Shown: positions 44,830 through 53,812, counted from the first letter of the stretch. The stretch: DNA of 64,000 nt from Mycobacterium barrassiae (GCF_025822765.1 NZ_JACKUK010000029.1:62001-126000), one strand, 5' to 3'. A program made the numbers and translations. Notes: generated by a model not told the origin, from the sequence alone.

Positions 44830-45973
44830 CCGGCGTGCCCTGGTGCACGGCCTCCAGCACGGTGCGCATCGCGTCGGTGCTTTGCCGCCACGAGAATTCG
44901 CCGCTGCGAACTGCGGCCTTGGCGCCGAGTTGGTCGCGCAACACGGGATCGGTGAGCAGGCTCGCGAGCCCGTCGACCAGGCCGTCGTGATCGTCGACCA
45001 GGAGGCCGGTCACCCCGTCGACGATCGAATCGGTCAACCCACCCGACGACCGGTAGCCGATGGTGGGCACGCCGTGCTGGCCGGCCTCGATCACGGCCAA
45101 CGCCCAACCTTCTTTGCGCGACGGCAGTACGTGGACCCAGGACCGCTGCAGGACATTGTGTTTGGTGTCGTCGTCGACGTGTCCGTGGAAGGTCACCGCG
45201 TCGGTGATGCCGAGCAGCTCGGCGTGCTCGACCAGGCGTTGCTTCCACCAACCACCGCCGAGGATATCGAGGTGCAGGTCCGGAATTCGCGTGCGGAGTC
45301 GGGCGACCGCCTCCAGTGCATCCTCGATCTGCTTGTGCGGCACCAGACGGGACAGCACCACGACTGTTGGAGTCGCCGACCGCGGTGTGCTCAGGGTGGC
45401 AGCGGGCGCTTCGTCAAGGCCGTTGCGCACCACGGCGATTCGTCCAGGATTCACTCCGAGGGTGGCGAGATCCCGCGCCGATGGCAGCGACACCGTGACG
45501 TACTGATTGCGACGGTGCAGCCACGGCGACAGCCGCGACTCGACGAACCATCCGAATCGGCCCATCAGCGGACCGGCCACGGGCCACTGCTCACGGTGGC
45601 AGTGGTGGACGAGCACGGCGACGCGGCGACCGTAGGCCAGCCGCGCCAGGAACGGGATGCCGTTCTGCGAGTCGATCACCACGTCGGGGCGGACCTTGCG
45701 CAGCGGGCCGAGTCCGATGCGGGCGAGCACCATCGCCAGCCCCGCCCAGATGTAGATCGAGTAGTGGCCGCCGCCGCGGCTCACCTTCACCCCGTCGACG
45801 ATCTCGCGCCGCGGTGCGTCCGGATAGCGCGCGGTGCGCAGGGTGACCTCGACGCCCGATGCGGCCAGCTGCGCGCCGATGCGCTGCAGATAGGTTTCGC
45901 TGCCGCCGCCCTGAGGGTGGCCGGTGTCGCGCCAGCACAACAGCAGCACTGAGCGAACACCTTGGTCGGACAT
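44813..45973 (-). CDS. Glycosyltransferase family 4 protein (Rv0225-like)
   Basis: A 386-residue GT-B glycosyltransferase. The N-terminal half has HPQGGGSETYLQRIGAQLA; the C-terminal donor-binding half has VVVLSRLVPHKQIEDALEA and the acidic ExxxxxE site PSRKEGWALAVIEAGQHG. It is a retaining mannosyl/glucosyl-type enzyme, cytosolic or membrane-associated. ATG at 45973 (MSDQGVRS) is chosen; three more codons are possible. Overlaps the membrane protein gene's 3' end by 17 bases (convergent) and is divergent from the methyltransferase. Confidence 0.88.
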   Translation of the reverse strand: MSDQGVRSVLLLCWRDTGHPQGGGSETYLQRIGAQLAASGVEVTLRTARYPDAPRREIVDGVKVSRGGGHYSIYIWAGLAMVLARIGLGPLRKVRPDVVIDSQNGIPFLARLAYGRRVAVLVHHCHREQWPVAGPLMGRFGWFVESRLSPWLHRRNQYVTVSLPSARDLATLGVNPGRIAVVRNGLDEAPAATLSTPRSATPTVVVLSRLVPHKQIEDALEAVARLRTRIPDLHLDILGGGWWKQRLVEHAELLGITDAVTFHGHVDDDTKHNVLQRSWVHVLPSRKEGWALAVIEAGQHGVPTIGYRSSGGLTDSIVDGVTGLLVDDHDGLVDGLASLLTDPVLRDQLGAKAAVRSGEFSWRQSTDAMRTVLEAVHQGTPVSGVV

Positions 45974-46007
45974 CCCGTTCACCCTAGCCGCTGGCTAATG
46001 TTCCGCT

Positions 46008-46835
46008 GTGCCCGATGCACTTCGCGCGAGCGGCTCATCGCTGCCCGCCACCGACCTCTTCGCCCGCCGGGCGACGCTGTCGCGGTCACTGCGGCTGCTC
46101 GGGGAGTTCCGCTTCGAGCAGCCCGATCCGGCCCGGTTCTACGGTGCGCTCGCCGACGACACCGCGGCGTTGGTCACCGACCTGTGGCGCGCGGAGCATC
46201 GGGGCACGCCGGCCGGGCGCACTCTGCTCGACGTCGGCGGCGGACCGGGTTACTTCGCCGCGGCGTTCACCCGCGCCGGATTCACCTACATCGGGGTCGA
46301 ACCGGATCCCGCCGAGATGCACGCCGGACCTGCGGTGAACGACGGCACCGCCACCTACGTGCGAGCATCGGGCACCGCGTTGCCCTTCGCCGACGACAGC
46401 GTCGACGTCTGCCTGTCCTCCAACGTCGCTGAGCATGTGGCAGAGCCGTGGCGGCTGGGCAACGAGATGCTGCGGGTCACCAAACCCGGCGGCCTGGTGA
46501 TCCTGTCGTACACGGTGTGGCTGGGTCCGTTCGGTGGGCATGAGACAGGGCTGTGGCACTACCTCGGCGGGCAACGGGCCGCCAGGCGATACACCCGGAA
46601 GCACGGCCATCCGCCGAAGAACAACTACGGATCGTCACTGTTCGCGCGCTCGGCTGCCGACGGGTTGCAATGGGCCGCCGCCACCGGCGCGCTGGTCGCC
46701 GCTTTCCCTCGCTACCACCCACGATGGGCCTGGTGGATGATCCGGGTGCCGGTGCTCCGTGAGTTCGCCGTCAGCAACGTGGTGCTGGTGCTGAGGCCGG
46801 AGACTGCAACAGGTTCTACTTTCGCAGGTTCGTAG
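46008..46835 (+). CDS. SAM-dependent methyltransferase (Rv0224c-like)
   Basis: A 275-residue class I methyltransferase. The SAM loop TLLDVGGGPGYFAAAF (residues ~74-89), acidic VEPDPAEM, and ALPFADDSVDVCLSSNVAEH are clear. A hydrophobic end (RWAWWMIRVPVLREFAVSNV) suggests membrane association. The methyl acceptor is unknown; neighbours point to an envelope glycolipid. A KstR motif for the next gene lies inside its last codons (46805-46818). Confidence 0.87.
   Translation: MPDALRASGSSLPATDLFARRATLSRSLRLLGEFRFEQPDPARFYGALADDTAALVTDLWRAEHRGTPAGRTLLDVGGGPGYFAAAFTRAGFTYIGVEPDPAEMHAGPAVNDGTATYVRASGTALPFADDSVDVCLSSNVAEHVAEPWRLGNEMLRVTKPGGLVILSYTVWLGPFGGHETGLWHYLGGQRAARRYTRKHGHPPKNNYGSSLFARSAADGLQWAAATGALVAAFPRYHPRWAWWMIRVPVLREFAVSNVVLVLRPETATGSTFAGS
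46805..46818 (+). promoter_or_regulatory. KstR box upstream of aldehyde dehydrogenase gene
   Basis: TGCAACAGGTTCTA fits TnnAACnnGTTnnA exactly. It is 22 bases before the GTG of the aldehyde dehydrogenase gene and inside the end of the methyltransferase gene. The M. tuberculosis homologue Rv0223c is, as I recall, in the KstR regulon. Confidence 0.7.
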
Positions 46836-46840
46836 GTAGT

Positions 46841-48325
46841 GTGACGGTCATGACGCAGACCGTGGCTTTCAAGACCGAATGGGACAAGCTGTTCATCGGC
46901 GGCAAGTGGGTTGAGCCCGCCTCGTCGGAGGTCATCGAGGTGCACTCCCCCGCCACCGGCGAGCTGGTGGGCAAGGTGCCGCTGGCCGTGGAGGCCGACG
47001 TCAACGCCGCATGCGCCGCCGCGCGCAAGGCCTTCGACGAGGGCCCGTGGCCACATATGAAGCCGCAGGAGCGCGCGGCGATCCTCGCCGCCGCCATCAA
47101 GGGCATGGAGGACCGCGCGGACGAGCTGAAGTATCTGCTCGCCGCCGAGACCGGCCAGCCGCAGACGATCGTCGACATGATGCAATACGGCGCCGCGATC
47201 TCGGCGTTCCAGTTCTACGCCGGGGCCGCCGACAAGTTCCACTGGCGCGAGATCCGCGACGGCGTCTACGGCCAGACCCTCGTGGTGCGTGAGCCCATCG
47301 GCGTCGTCGGCGCCGTCACCGCCTGGAACGTCCCGTTCTTCCTGGCGGCCAACAAGCTGGGCCCGGCCTTCCTCGCCGGTTGCACCGTGGTCCTCAAACC
47401 CGCTGCGGAGACTCCCCTTTCGGTGTTCGCGATGGCGGAGATCTTCGCCGAGGCGGGCCTTCCCGAGGGCGTGCTGTCGATCGTGCCGGGTGGCCCCGAC
47501 ACCGGCCGCGCGTTGACCGCCAACCCCGAGTTGGACAAGTTCACCTTCACCGGCAGCTCCGCGGTCGGTAAGGAGATCGCCAAGATCGCCGCAGAGAAGC
47601 TGAAGCCGTGCACCCTCGAATTGGGCGGCAAATCCGCGGCGATCATCCTCGAGGATGCCGACCTGGATTCCACCCTTCCGATGCTCGGGTTCTCGGGCGT
47701 GATGAACAGTGGTCAGGCGTGCGTCGCGCAGACCCGCATCCTGGCGCCGCGCTCGCGCTACGACGAGGTCGTCGAGAAGGTCGCCAACTTCATCTCCGCC
47801 ATGCCGGTCGGCCTGCCCGATGACCCCAATGCCGCGATCGGCCCGCTGATCTCCGAGAAGCAGCGCGAGCGCGTCGAGGGTTACATCAAGAAGGGCGTCG
47901 AGGAAGGCGCGCGGATCGTCACCGGCGGCGGACGCCCCGAGGGTCTGGACAGCGGCTGGTTCGTCGAGCCGACGGTGTTCGCCGACGTGGACAACTCGAT
48001 GACCATCGCGCAGGAGGAGATCTTCGGGCCGGTGCTCGCGGTGATCCCCTACGACACCGAAGAGGACGCCATCCGCATCGCCAACGACTCCGTCTACGGT
48101 CTGGCGGGCAGCGTGTGGACGACCGACAACAAGAAGGCGGTCGAGATCGCGGGCAAGATCCGCACCGGCACCTACGCGGTCAACATGTACGCGTTCGATC
48201 CCTGCGCGCCGTTCGGCGGCTACAAGAACTCGGGCATCGGCCGCGAGAACGGCACCGAGGGCATCGAGGCGTACGTCGAGCCCAAGAGCGTCCTCCTGCC
48301 GTTCGGCTACACACCCGAGGACTGA
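46841..48325 (+). CDS. NAD-dependent aldehyde dehydrogenase (Rv0223c-like)
   Basis: A 494-residue aldehyde dehydrogenase. It has the NAD region VGAVTAWNVPFFLAANKLGP, Glu in TLELGGKSA, catalytic Cys in NSGQACVAQTR, and EEIFGPVLAV. It oxidises an aldehyde to an acid in the cytosol. The KstR box in front suggests a part in sterol side-chain or ring breakdown. Start: GTG 46841 has a nearby AGG; ATG 46850 is an alternative that loses three residues. Gap of 5 bases after the methyltransferase stop. Confidence 0.92.
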   Translation: MTVMTQTVAFKTEWDKLFIGGKWVEPASSEVIEVHSPATGELVGKVPLAVEADVNAACAAARKAFDEGPWPHMKPQERAAILAAAIKGMEDRADELKYLLAAETGQPQTIVDMMQYGAAISAFQFYAGAADKFHWREIRDGVYGQTLVVREPIGVVGAVTAWNVPFFLAANKLGPAFLAGCTVVLKPAAETPLSVFAMAEIFAEAGLPEGVLSIVPGGPDTGRALTANPELDKFTFTGSSAVGKEIAKIAAEKLKPCTLELGGKSAAIILEDADLDSTLPMLGFSGVMNSGQACVAQTRILAPRSRYDEVVEKVANFISAMPVGLPDDPNAAIGPLISEKQRERVEGYIKKGVEEGARIVTGGGRPEGLDSGWFVEPTVFADVDNSMTIAQEEIFGPVLAVIPYDTEEDAIRIANDSVYGLAGSVWTTDNKKAVEIAGKIRTGTYAVNMYAFDPCAPFGGYKNSGIGRENGTEGIEAYVEPKSVLLPFGYTPED

Positions 48326-48476
48326 CCACCGAAACTATGCACTAGACCATAATTTCTCGTGCGGGTGGTGACCGCTCAGTGGGACGTCCTAAGCGGTGCC
48401 GCGCAGATTCACCTGCGGTTTTGCGAGTATCTGCTGTGATGCGGAATACACTTGTCGTTTCCGAGTGTTATCTCTT

Positions 48477-48494
48477 CTATGATTCCCGTCATAG
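48477..48494. promoter_or_regulatory. Palindrome upstream of the tetR-side small ORF
   Basis: CTATGA-TTCCCG-TCATAG, 6-bp perfect arms, just before the AGAGGGG ribosome site of the 44-codon ORF. A likely operator for the TetR regulator encoded after it. The rest of the 184-base gap from 48326 shows nothing clear. Confidence 0.45.
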
Positions 48495-48509
48495 CCAGAG
48501 GGGTGCGAC

Positions 48510-48644
48510 ATGTGGGTCGTTGAGGTCAACTTCGCTGGCCGTCGATTCGTCCACGAAGTGCACGCCCGGCGGCCGTTCTTCCGCTTGAGTCCGCGCGTCT
48601 TCGGCTGGCGACACTCGCAGCTCCAGCAGACCCGCGCCGCCTGA
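48510..48644 (+). CDS. 44-residue basic ORF ahead of tetR
   Basis: Reads MWVVEVNFAGRRFVHEVHAR, then RPFFRLSPRVFGWRHSQLQQ and TRAA. Eight arginines and five aromatic residues; predicted partly beta. A ribosome site AGAGGGG sits 6 bases before the ATG. The stop is followed in 9 bases by the tetR frame, with an intervening GGAGG, so it may act as a leader peptide or a small protein. No known family. Confidence 0.5.
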   Translation: MWVVEVNFAGRRFVHEVHARRPFFRLSPRVFGWRHSQLQQTRAA

Positions 48645-48653
48645 TCCGCACCG

Positions 48654-49298
48654 TTGGAGGTTGTTCTGTCCACCGCCACGACCAAACCCACGAAGCGCGG
48701 ATCGACCCGCACTGCCATGTTGGTCAGCGCTGCCGAGGTCTTGCGCGAGCGCGGCGCAGCTGGCGTCACGATCGACGAAGTGCTGGCGCGCAGTGGTGCG
48801 CCCCGGGGTTCGGTGTACCACCACTTCCCCGAGGGCAGGAACCAGATTCTCGCCGAGGCACTGGAATACGCCGGTGAGGAAATCACCGATGTCATCGACG
48901 ACGCCGCCCTCAACGGCGGGATGTATCTGGTCAGGAAGTTCGTCGTCTACTGGGAAGAACAGCTTGTCGAGAGCAATTTCGCCGCAGGCTGCCCGGTCGT
49001 GTCCGCCGCCATCGGGTCCGCAGACGACGAACCGCAGCTGACCTCGGTCGCGGGCAACATCTTCAGCCACTGGCGCGACGCGCTCACCCGGGCATTCGTC
49101 TCCGATGGCTTCGCCGACGCCGACGCTGCATCGTTGGCCGTCATGTGCATCGCCTCGCTGGAAGGGGCAGTCGTGCTGTGCCGCTCGACACGTAGCGTCG
49201 ATCCGCTGCGCGATGTCGCCGCGCAGCTCGAATTCCTCATCAAGTCAAGGGAATTCGTGCAGCGCTACGGTATGCCGACCACTGGTGGGGCCGGCTGA
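48654..49298 (+). CDS. TetR-family regulator
   Basis: A 214-residue TetR protein with HTH ~residues 18-65 (LVSAAEVLRERGAAGVTIDE, then GSVYHHFPEGRNQIL) and a TetR_C ligand domain (YWEEQLVESNFAAGCPVVSA). The GCPV segment is common in LmrA/YxaF-type repressors. The start is uncertain: TTG at 48654 opens the frame, but GGAGG at 48656-48660 would better serve CTG at 48666. It probably controls itself and a neighbour through the palindrome at 48477. The end overlaps the RibD-type gene by 34 bases. Confidence 0.82.
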   Translation: MEVVLSTATTKPTKRGSTRTAMLVSAAEVLRERGAAGVTIDEVLARSGAPRGSVYHHFPEGRNQILAEALEYAGEEITDVIDDAALNGGMYLVRKFVVYWEEQLVESNFAAGCPVVSAAIGSADDEPQLTSVAGNIFSHWRDALTRAFVSDGFADADAASLAVMCIASLEGAVVLCRSTRSVDPLRDVAAQLEFLIKSREFVQRYGMPTTGGAG

Positions 49299-49816
49299 GC
49301 CTTGCGCCAACGCGAGCACACGAAGTCGCCGTTAACTCCGGCGTCCGCCAACACCCATTCCGAGCGGATCGGCAGCACTCTCGATCCGCCGCCCAATGAG
49401 CACGGCGTATAGCTGACGATCATCTCGTCGATGAGGCCCGCCTCGACGAATTGCGCAGCGACGTCGCCGCCGCCGACCACCCACACATCCCGGCCTGCCG
49501 CGTCGGTCGTCAGCCTGGGATGCAACTCGCGGACGTCACCGTCGAAGGTCTGCACGGGGTGTCCTTCGACGATGATGTGGGGACGGCGGGTCATCACCCA
49601 CGACGGCTGCTCATAGGGCCACGCACCGGGCTGGTTGCGCACGATCCACTCGTAGGTCGCCGATCCCATCACCAGTGCCCCAACGGATTTGATGAATTCG
49701 TCGTAGCCGAACGGGCCGTCCGGGTCGATCGCGCGCGAGATCAGCCAGTCCAGGCTGCCGGCCTCGTCGACGATGTAGCCGTCCAGGCTGGACGCGGTGT
49801 AGTAGACGGTCGTCAT
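49265..49816 (-). CDS. Dihydrofolate reductase/RibD C-terminal-like protein
   Basis: A 183-residue DHFR-fold protein of the RibD_C family: TVYYTASSLDGYIVDEAGSLDW at the start, ALVMGSATYEWI, PSWVMTRRP and DVWVVGGGDVAAQFVEAGLIDEM. Family members are NADPH-dependent reductases. It overlaps tetR convergently by 34 bases, a sign both ends may be over- or under-called, but both C-termini look natural. Divergent from the acyl-CoA dehydrogenase pair, with 146 bases between and no clear motif seen. Confidence 0.85.
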   Translation of the reverse strand: MTTVYYTASSLDGYIVDEAGSLDWLISRAIDPDGPFGYDEFIKSVGALVMGSATYEWIVRNQPGAWPYEQPSWVMTRRPHIIVEGHPVQTFDGDVRELHPRLTTDAAGRDVWVVGGGDVAAQFVEAGLIDEMIVSYTPCSLGGGSRVLPIRSEWVLADAGVNGDFVCSRWRKAQPAPPVVGIP

Positions 49817-49962
49817 GCCTTACCTTTCGCGGGCTTTCGTCATCCATTCGAGCGGATCGCCATGGCGGGTGGTCCCGGCGTGATCCCTGGCTCACGCTGT
49901 CCGAGTATGGTCGGCGACCTCTGGGAGGGACAAGACAATTCCTGCTGCGGTGGGGGTCACTA

Positions 49963-51129
49963 GTGTCATGGCCAGTGACTGACTTCGATGCGCTGTGTGC
50001 CAATGACCCGGAGCTGGCCGAGATTCGGTCGGCAATCCGGGAGTTTCTCGCCGCCGATCGCGCGGAGTTCGGCTGGGAGCCCGCCGTCGACTCGTGGCTG
50101 GCCAGGTGGGACGCCGAATTCTCCGCCCGGCTGGGCGATGCAGGCTTTGTCGGCCTGACGATTCCCACCGAATACGGCGGACGCGGGTTGAGCCATCTGC
50201 ACCGCTACGTGGTGACCGAGGAGCTGCTGGCGCACGGTGCGCCGGTCGCCGCGCACTGGTTCTCCGACCGCCAGTTCGCTCCGTCGTTGTTGTCGTACGG
50301 GAGCGAGGAGCAGCGCCGGGAATTCCTGCCGGTCATCGCCGCGGGCCGGCTGCACGCCGCGATCGGGATGAGCGAGCACGGCGCGGGATCCGACCTGGCC
50401 GCGGTCAAGACGCGCGCCACGCGGGCCGACGGCGGCTGGACGCTCAGCGGCACCAAGGTGTGGACCAGCGGTGCACACCTCGCGCAGCGGATCGTCGTCC
50501 TGGCCCGCACCAGCCCGCTCGACCCTGAACACCGCCATGCCGGGTTCAGCCAGTTCTTCATTCCACTGGACTCCCCCGGTATCACCATCGACCCCATCGT
50601 GCAGATGGGCGGCGAGCATCACTTCAACGAGGTGACGTTCGACGAGGTCTTCGTCTCCGATTCCGACGTGCTCGGCAACGTCGGGGACGGCTGGCGGCAG
50701 GTCACTTCCGAGCTCGGCTTCGAGCGCAGCGGGCCCGAACGCATCCTGTCGACGGTCACCTTGATCCTCGACGCGATCCGCGCCCTTCCGGCCGATGTCG
50801 ACGACGGCACCGCCGCCGCGGTCGGTGAGCTCGTCGCCAGGATGATCTCGCTGCGACAGCTGTCGATCTCGGTGGCCCGCGCGCTCGCGGCCGGCGAGGA
50901 CGCGGCAACGCGGGCCGCGCTGGTGAAGGATCTCGGGACGCGGTTCGAGCAGGACTCCGTCGAGTTGGTCGCCGATCTGCTGGACCGCCTTGACCGTCGC
51001 ACGCCTGAAGCCCGGCGGCTGGCCGAGCTGTTGGCCACCGCCCGACTGCACTCGCCGCTGTTCACCCTGCGGGGCGGGACCAACGAGGTGTTGCGCGGCG
51101 TCGTGGCGCGGGGGATGGGGGTTCGGTGA
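49963..51129 (+). CDS. Acyl-CoA dehydrogenase, large partner of a two-gene pair
   Basis: A 388-residue acyl-CoA dehydrogenase with FAD and substrate segments: AAIGMSEHGAGSDLAAVKTR, WTLSGTKVWTSGAH, HFNEVTFDEVFV and LRGGTNEVLRGVVARGMG. No ATG in range; GTG 49963 or GTG 49975 starts it. The stop overlaps the next gene's GTG (GTGA). Adjacent coupled pairs like this form alpha2-beta2 heterotetramers in steroid side-chain oxidation (ChsE1-ChsE2, ChsE4-ChsE5). Substrate likely a bulky acyl-CoA. Confidence 0.88.
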   Translation: MSWPVTDFDALCANDPELAEIRSAIREFLAADRAEFGWEPAVDSWLARWDAEFSARLGDAGFVGLTIPTEYGGRGLSHLHRYVVTEELLAHGAPVAAHWFSDRQFAPSLLSYGSEEQRREFLPVIAAGRLHAAIGMSEHGAGSDLAAVKTRATRADGGWTLSGTKVWTSGAHLAQRIVVLARTSPLDPEHRHAGFSQFFIPLDSPGITIDPIVQMGGEHHFNEVTFDEVFVSDSDVLGNVGDGWRQVTSELGFERSGPERILSTVTLILDAIRALPADVDDGTAAAVGELVARMISLRQLSISVARALAAGEDAATRAALVKDLGTRFEQDSVELVADLLDRLDRRTPEARRLAELLATARLHSPLFTLRGGTNEVLRGVVARGMGVR

Positions 51130-52139
51130 ACGAACTGGAGGAACTCGTCGCCGATCTGGGTCAGCGCTCATTCGAGGCCAGACTCGGGCGGCCGCCGTTT
51201 CCCGACGCGTTCGACGAGCAGCTGTGGGGCAATCTCGAGGAGACCGGGCTGAGCCGGTTGATCTCCACCCAGGACGCCGGAGTTGCCGAGGCGGCCGTCG
51301 TGTTGCGCGGGTTGGCCCGGCATGCCGCGGCGGTGCCCATCGCCGAAACCGACCTGCTGGCAGCATGGCTCGCGGAAAAGGCAGGGGTGCCGGTGCCCGA
51401 CAGCGGCCCACTGACCGTGGCGCTCGCCGACGCCGAATTGCGCGACGGCACCCTCAGCGGAACCGCATACGATGTGCCGTGGCCAGCCTCGGCGGCCATC
51501 GTGCTGGCCGCGAAAACCGCTGAGGCCCTTCATGTCGGGTTGCTGACCGGCGAGCCGACCGCGCTCTCGCAGAACCTCGCGGGCGAGCCTCGCGGCACAT
51601 TCGAGTTCCAGCTCACGGACACCGCTGTGCTGGACCTGCAGGTGGCTGAAGAACTGACCCGGCGCGGCGCGTGGGCGCGGTGCGTTCAGGTCATCGGCGC
51701 TTTGGACGCCGCCCGTGACCTCACCGCGACGCACACCAGCGAGCGCGTTCAGTTCGGCCGGCCCCTGGCGAAATTCCAGGCGGTGCAACACTCGCTCGCC
51801 ACGATGGCCGGCGAGATCGAACGTGCCCGGGCCGCGACCGAGCTCGCCATCGCCGCCGCTGCCGACTACGGGTTCGACAACGCGGCAACCGATTACGCGG
51901 TGACGGTGGCGAAGGTGGCCGCGGGCCGCGCCGTGGGCTCGGTGACCACGATCGCGCACCAGTTACACGGGGCGATCGGGGTGACCGTCGAGCACCGACT
52001 GTGGCTGTTCACCATGCGGGCGCGTGGTTGGATCGACGACTTCGGCACCACCGTTGAGTACGCGCGACGGCTGGGCCGGATCGCGCTCGCCGCCGACGAT
52101 CCGTGGCAGGTCGTCATCAGCTGTCCAGAACCTCGCTGA
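51126..52139 (+). CDS. Acyl-CoA dehydrogenase-like small partner
   Basis: A 337-residue acyl-CoA dehydrogenase-related protein. The C-terminal half is recognisable (RVQFGRPLAKFQAVQHSLATMAGEIE as key RVQFGRPLAKFQAVQH, and HQLHGAIGVTVEHRLWLFT), while the N-terminal half is short and degenerate (LISTQDAGVAEAAVVLRGLA). This is the usual form of the second subunit in heteromeric enzymes. Coupled by GTGA to the first gene. Overlaps the NAT gene's end by 23 bases (convergent). Confidence 0.86.
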   Translation: MNELEELVADLGQRSFEARLGRPPFPDAFDEQLWGNLEETGLSRLISTQDAGVAEAAVVLRGLARHAAAVPIAETDLLAAWLAEKAGVPVPDSGPLTVALADAELRDGTLSGTAYDVPWPASAAIVLAAKTAEALHVGLLTGEPTALSQNLAGEPRGTFEFQLTDTAVLDLQVAEELTRRGAWARCVQVIGALDAARDLTATHTSERVQFGRPLAKFQAVQHSLATMAGEIERARAATELAIAAAADYGFDNAATDYAVTVAKVAAGRAVGSVTTIAHQLHGAIGVTVEHRLWLFTMRARGWIDDFGTTVEYARRLGRIALAADDPWQVVISCPEPR

Positions 52140-52944
52140 CGCGCGCCTCGAGATCGGCACCGTCGCCGAAGTCGGCCAGGTCGATACCGAACCGCTCGGT
52201 CAAGGCGTCGAGCACGTCGGCGGCCGTCGCGAACCGGATTCGCTCGGTGTCCCCGGCGCTGTGGATCGCCAGGTTGCGGCCGCGCAGGTTCCACCGGGCG
52301 TCGTCGGTGATCAGCGAAACGGACAAACCGGTGACGAAGCCCGACTTCGGATGCGTTGAGACGTACCAGCTTCCGACCTCACGGTCGATGGGCGGCACCG
52401 GTCGCGCGGTGAAGATGTACAGCGACTGCCACTGATCGCGAATCTGCGCCTGAAGGACGTAGGTGTCGCCGTGTTCGACCACCCGGTAGGGCTCGTGCCG
52501 CGTGGGTTGCACCGTGTCCACTTCCAGCCGGATGGGCGACGTCAGCGTTTGTCCCCCGAACCCGACGTCGACCAGCCACGGCGGACCGTCGGCACCGGGC
52601 ACCGTCACCGACAACGCCTCGTGCGTCTGCGCAGGCAGTTCATCAGAGGTGTGCATCCACACCACGCGGCCGCCGAGACGCTCGACGCCGAAACCCAACT
52701 CCGCCAACGCGTATCCCAGTAGGCCGTTCTGCTCGTAGCAGTAGCCGCCACGCCGCCGGTGCACGAGTTTGTCAGCGAGCGCGGCGGAACCCAGGTCTGC
52801 GACGGGGATGCCCATCAGCGGATCGAGGTTCTCGAACGGGATCGCACCGTTGTGCGCCGCGACGATTGCATGCAACGTCTCGAGAGTGGCCGTCGTCGGG
52901 CCGGTATAGCCGATGCGCGCGAAGTACGCCGCCACGTCTGTCAT
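52117..52944 (-). CDS. nat: Arylamine N-acetyltransferase (NAT)
   Basis: A 275-residue NAT, the length of M. smegmatis NAT. The catalytic triad is clear: Cys in RRGGYCYEQN (residue ~70), His in THEALSV (~110) and Asp in WLVDVGFGG (~127). It transfers acetyl or propionyl groups from CoA to arylamines and hydrazines such as isoniazid. In M. tuberculosis nat is in the cholesterol (hsaA-D) region; here it sits beside a heteromeric acyl-CoA dehydrogenase. ATG start. Confidence 0.94.
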   Translation of the reverse strand: MTDVAAYFARIGYTGPTTATLETLHAIVAAHNGAIPFENLDPLMGIPVADLGSAALADKLVHRRRGGYCYEQNGLLGYALAELGFGVERLGGRVVWMHTSDELPAQTHEALSVTVPGADGPPWLVDVGFGGQTLTSPIRLEVDTVQPTRHEPYRVVEHGDTYVLQAQIRDQWQSLYIFTARPVPPIDREVGSWYVSTHPKSGFVTGLSVSLITDDARWNLRGRNLAIHSAGDTERIRFATAADVLDALTERFGIDLADFGDGADLEARVSEVLDS

Positions 52945-52994
52945 GTGGACATCTTGCGACCTCAGCCGAGGTTGAGGTCAACCAGGGGCGAGGC

Positions 52995-53768
52995 TCAGGT
53001 GCCCGTCCACTTCGGCGGACGCTTCTCGGCGAACGCGATCGCGCCTTCCTTGGCGTCGTTCGACATGAAGACGGGGCCGAAGATCTCGACCTGCTTCTTC
53101 CACATCTCCTGGGAGTTCCAGTCACCCGACTCGACGATGATCCGCTTGGTCGCCGCCACCGCGAGCGGACCATTGGCGGTGATCTTCTCCGCGAAGGCGA
53201 TCGCCGCTTCCAGCGCCTGGCCGGGCTCGGCGAGGACGTTGACCATTCCGAGCTCGTGGGCGCGCTGAGCGGACAAGCTCTCACCGGTCAGGGCCAGTTC
53301 CATCGCGAGGCCATACGGGATGCGCAGCGGCAGCCGCAGCAGGCCGCCGCCGCCGGCCACCAAACCGCGTTTGACCTCGGGGATGCCGAACGCGGACTCC
53401 TTCGACGCCACGATCAGATCGGTGGCCAGCGCCAGCTCACAGCCTCCCGCGAGGCAGTAGCCCTCCACGGCCGCAATCAAGGGTTTGGCCGGCGGCTTCT
53501 CGGTGAAGCCGAGGCCGCGTCCGCCGATGGCCACGTTCTCGCCGCGCGCGAACGCCTTGAGATCCATACCTGCGCTGAACGAGCCGCCGGCACCGGTGAC
53601 GATGCCCACCGACAGTCCGGCGTCGCCGTCGAGACGGTCCATGGCCTCGGCGAGCCCTTGGCTCACCTCCGCGTTGACGGCGTTCTTGGCCTGCGGCCGG
53701 TTGATGGTGATGATCAGGATCCGGTCGCGCTGTTCGACCAGTACTGCCTGTTCGCTGTTGTCAGTCAC
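52995..53768 (-). CDS. echA1: Enoyl-CoA hydratase EchA1
   Basis: A 257-residue crotonase. The oxyanion-hole segments are GSFSAGMDLKAF and VEGYCLAGGCELALATDL; the following FGIPEVKRGLVAGGGGLLRL carries the Glu of catalysis region. It hydrates trans-2-enoyl-CoA in beta-oxidation. Matches Rv0222. GTG start. Fifty bases lie between it and NAT. Confidence 0.92.
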   Translation of the reverse strand: MTDNSEQAVLVEQRDRILIITINRPQAKNAVNAEVSQGLAEAMDRLDGDAGLSVGIVTGAGGSFSAGMDLKAFARGENVAIGGRGLGFTEKPPAKPLIAAVEGYCLAGGCELALATDLIVASKESAFGIPEVKRGLVAGGGGLLRLPLRIPYGLAMELALTGESLSAQRAHELGMVNVLAEPGQALEAAIAFAEKITANGPLAVAATKRIIVESGDWNSQEMWKKQVEIFGPVFMSNDAKEGAIAFAEKRPPKWTGT

Positions 53769-53812
53769 GGGGCTGATCGTAACGGCCGCCGATTTCGGCC
53801 GGTCCGGTGCCG

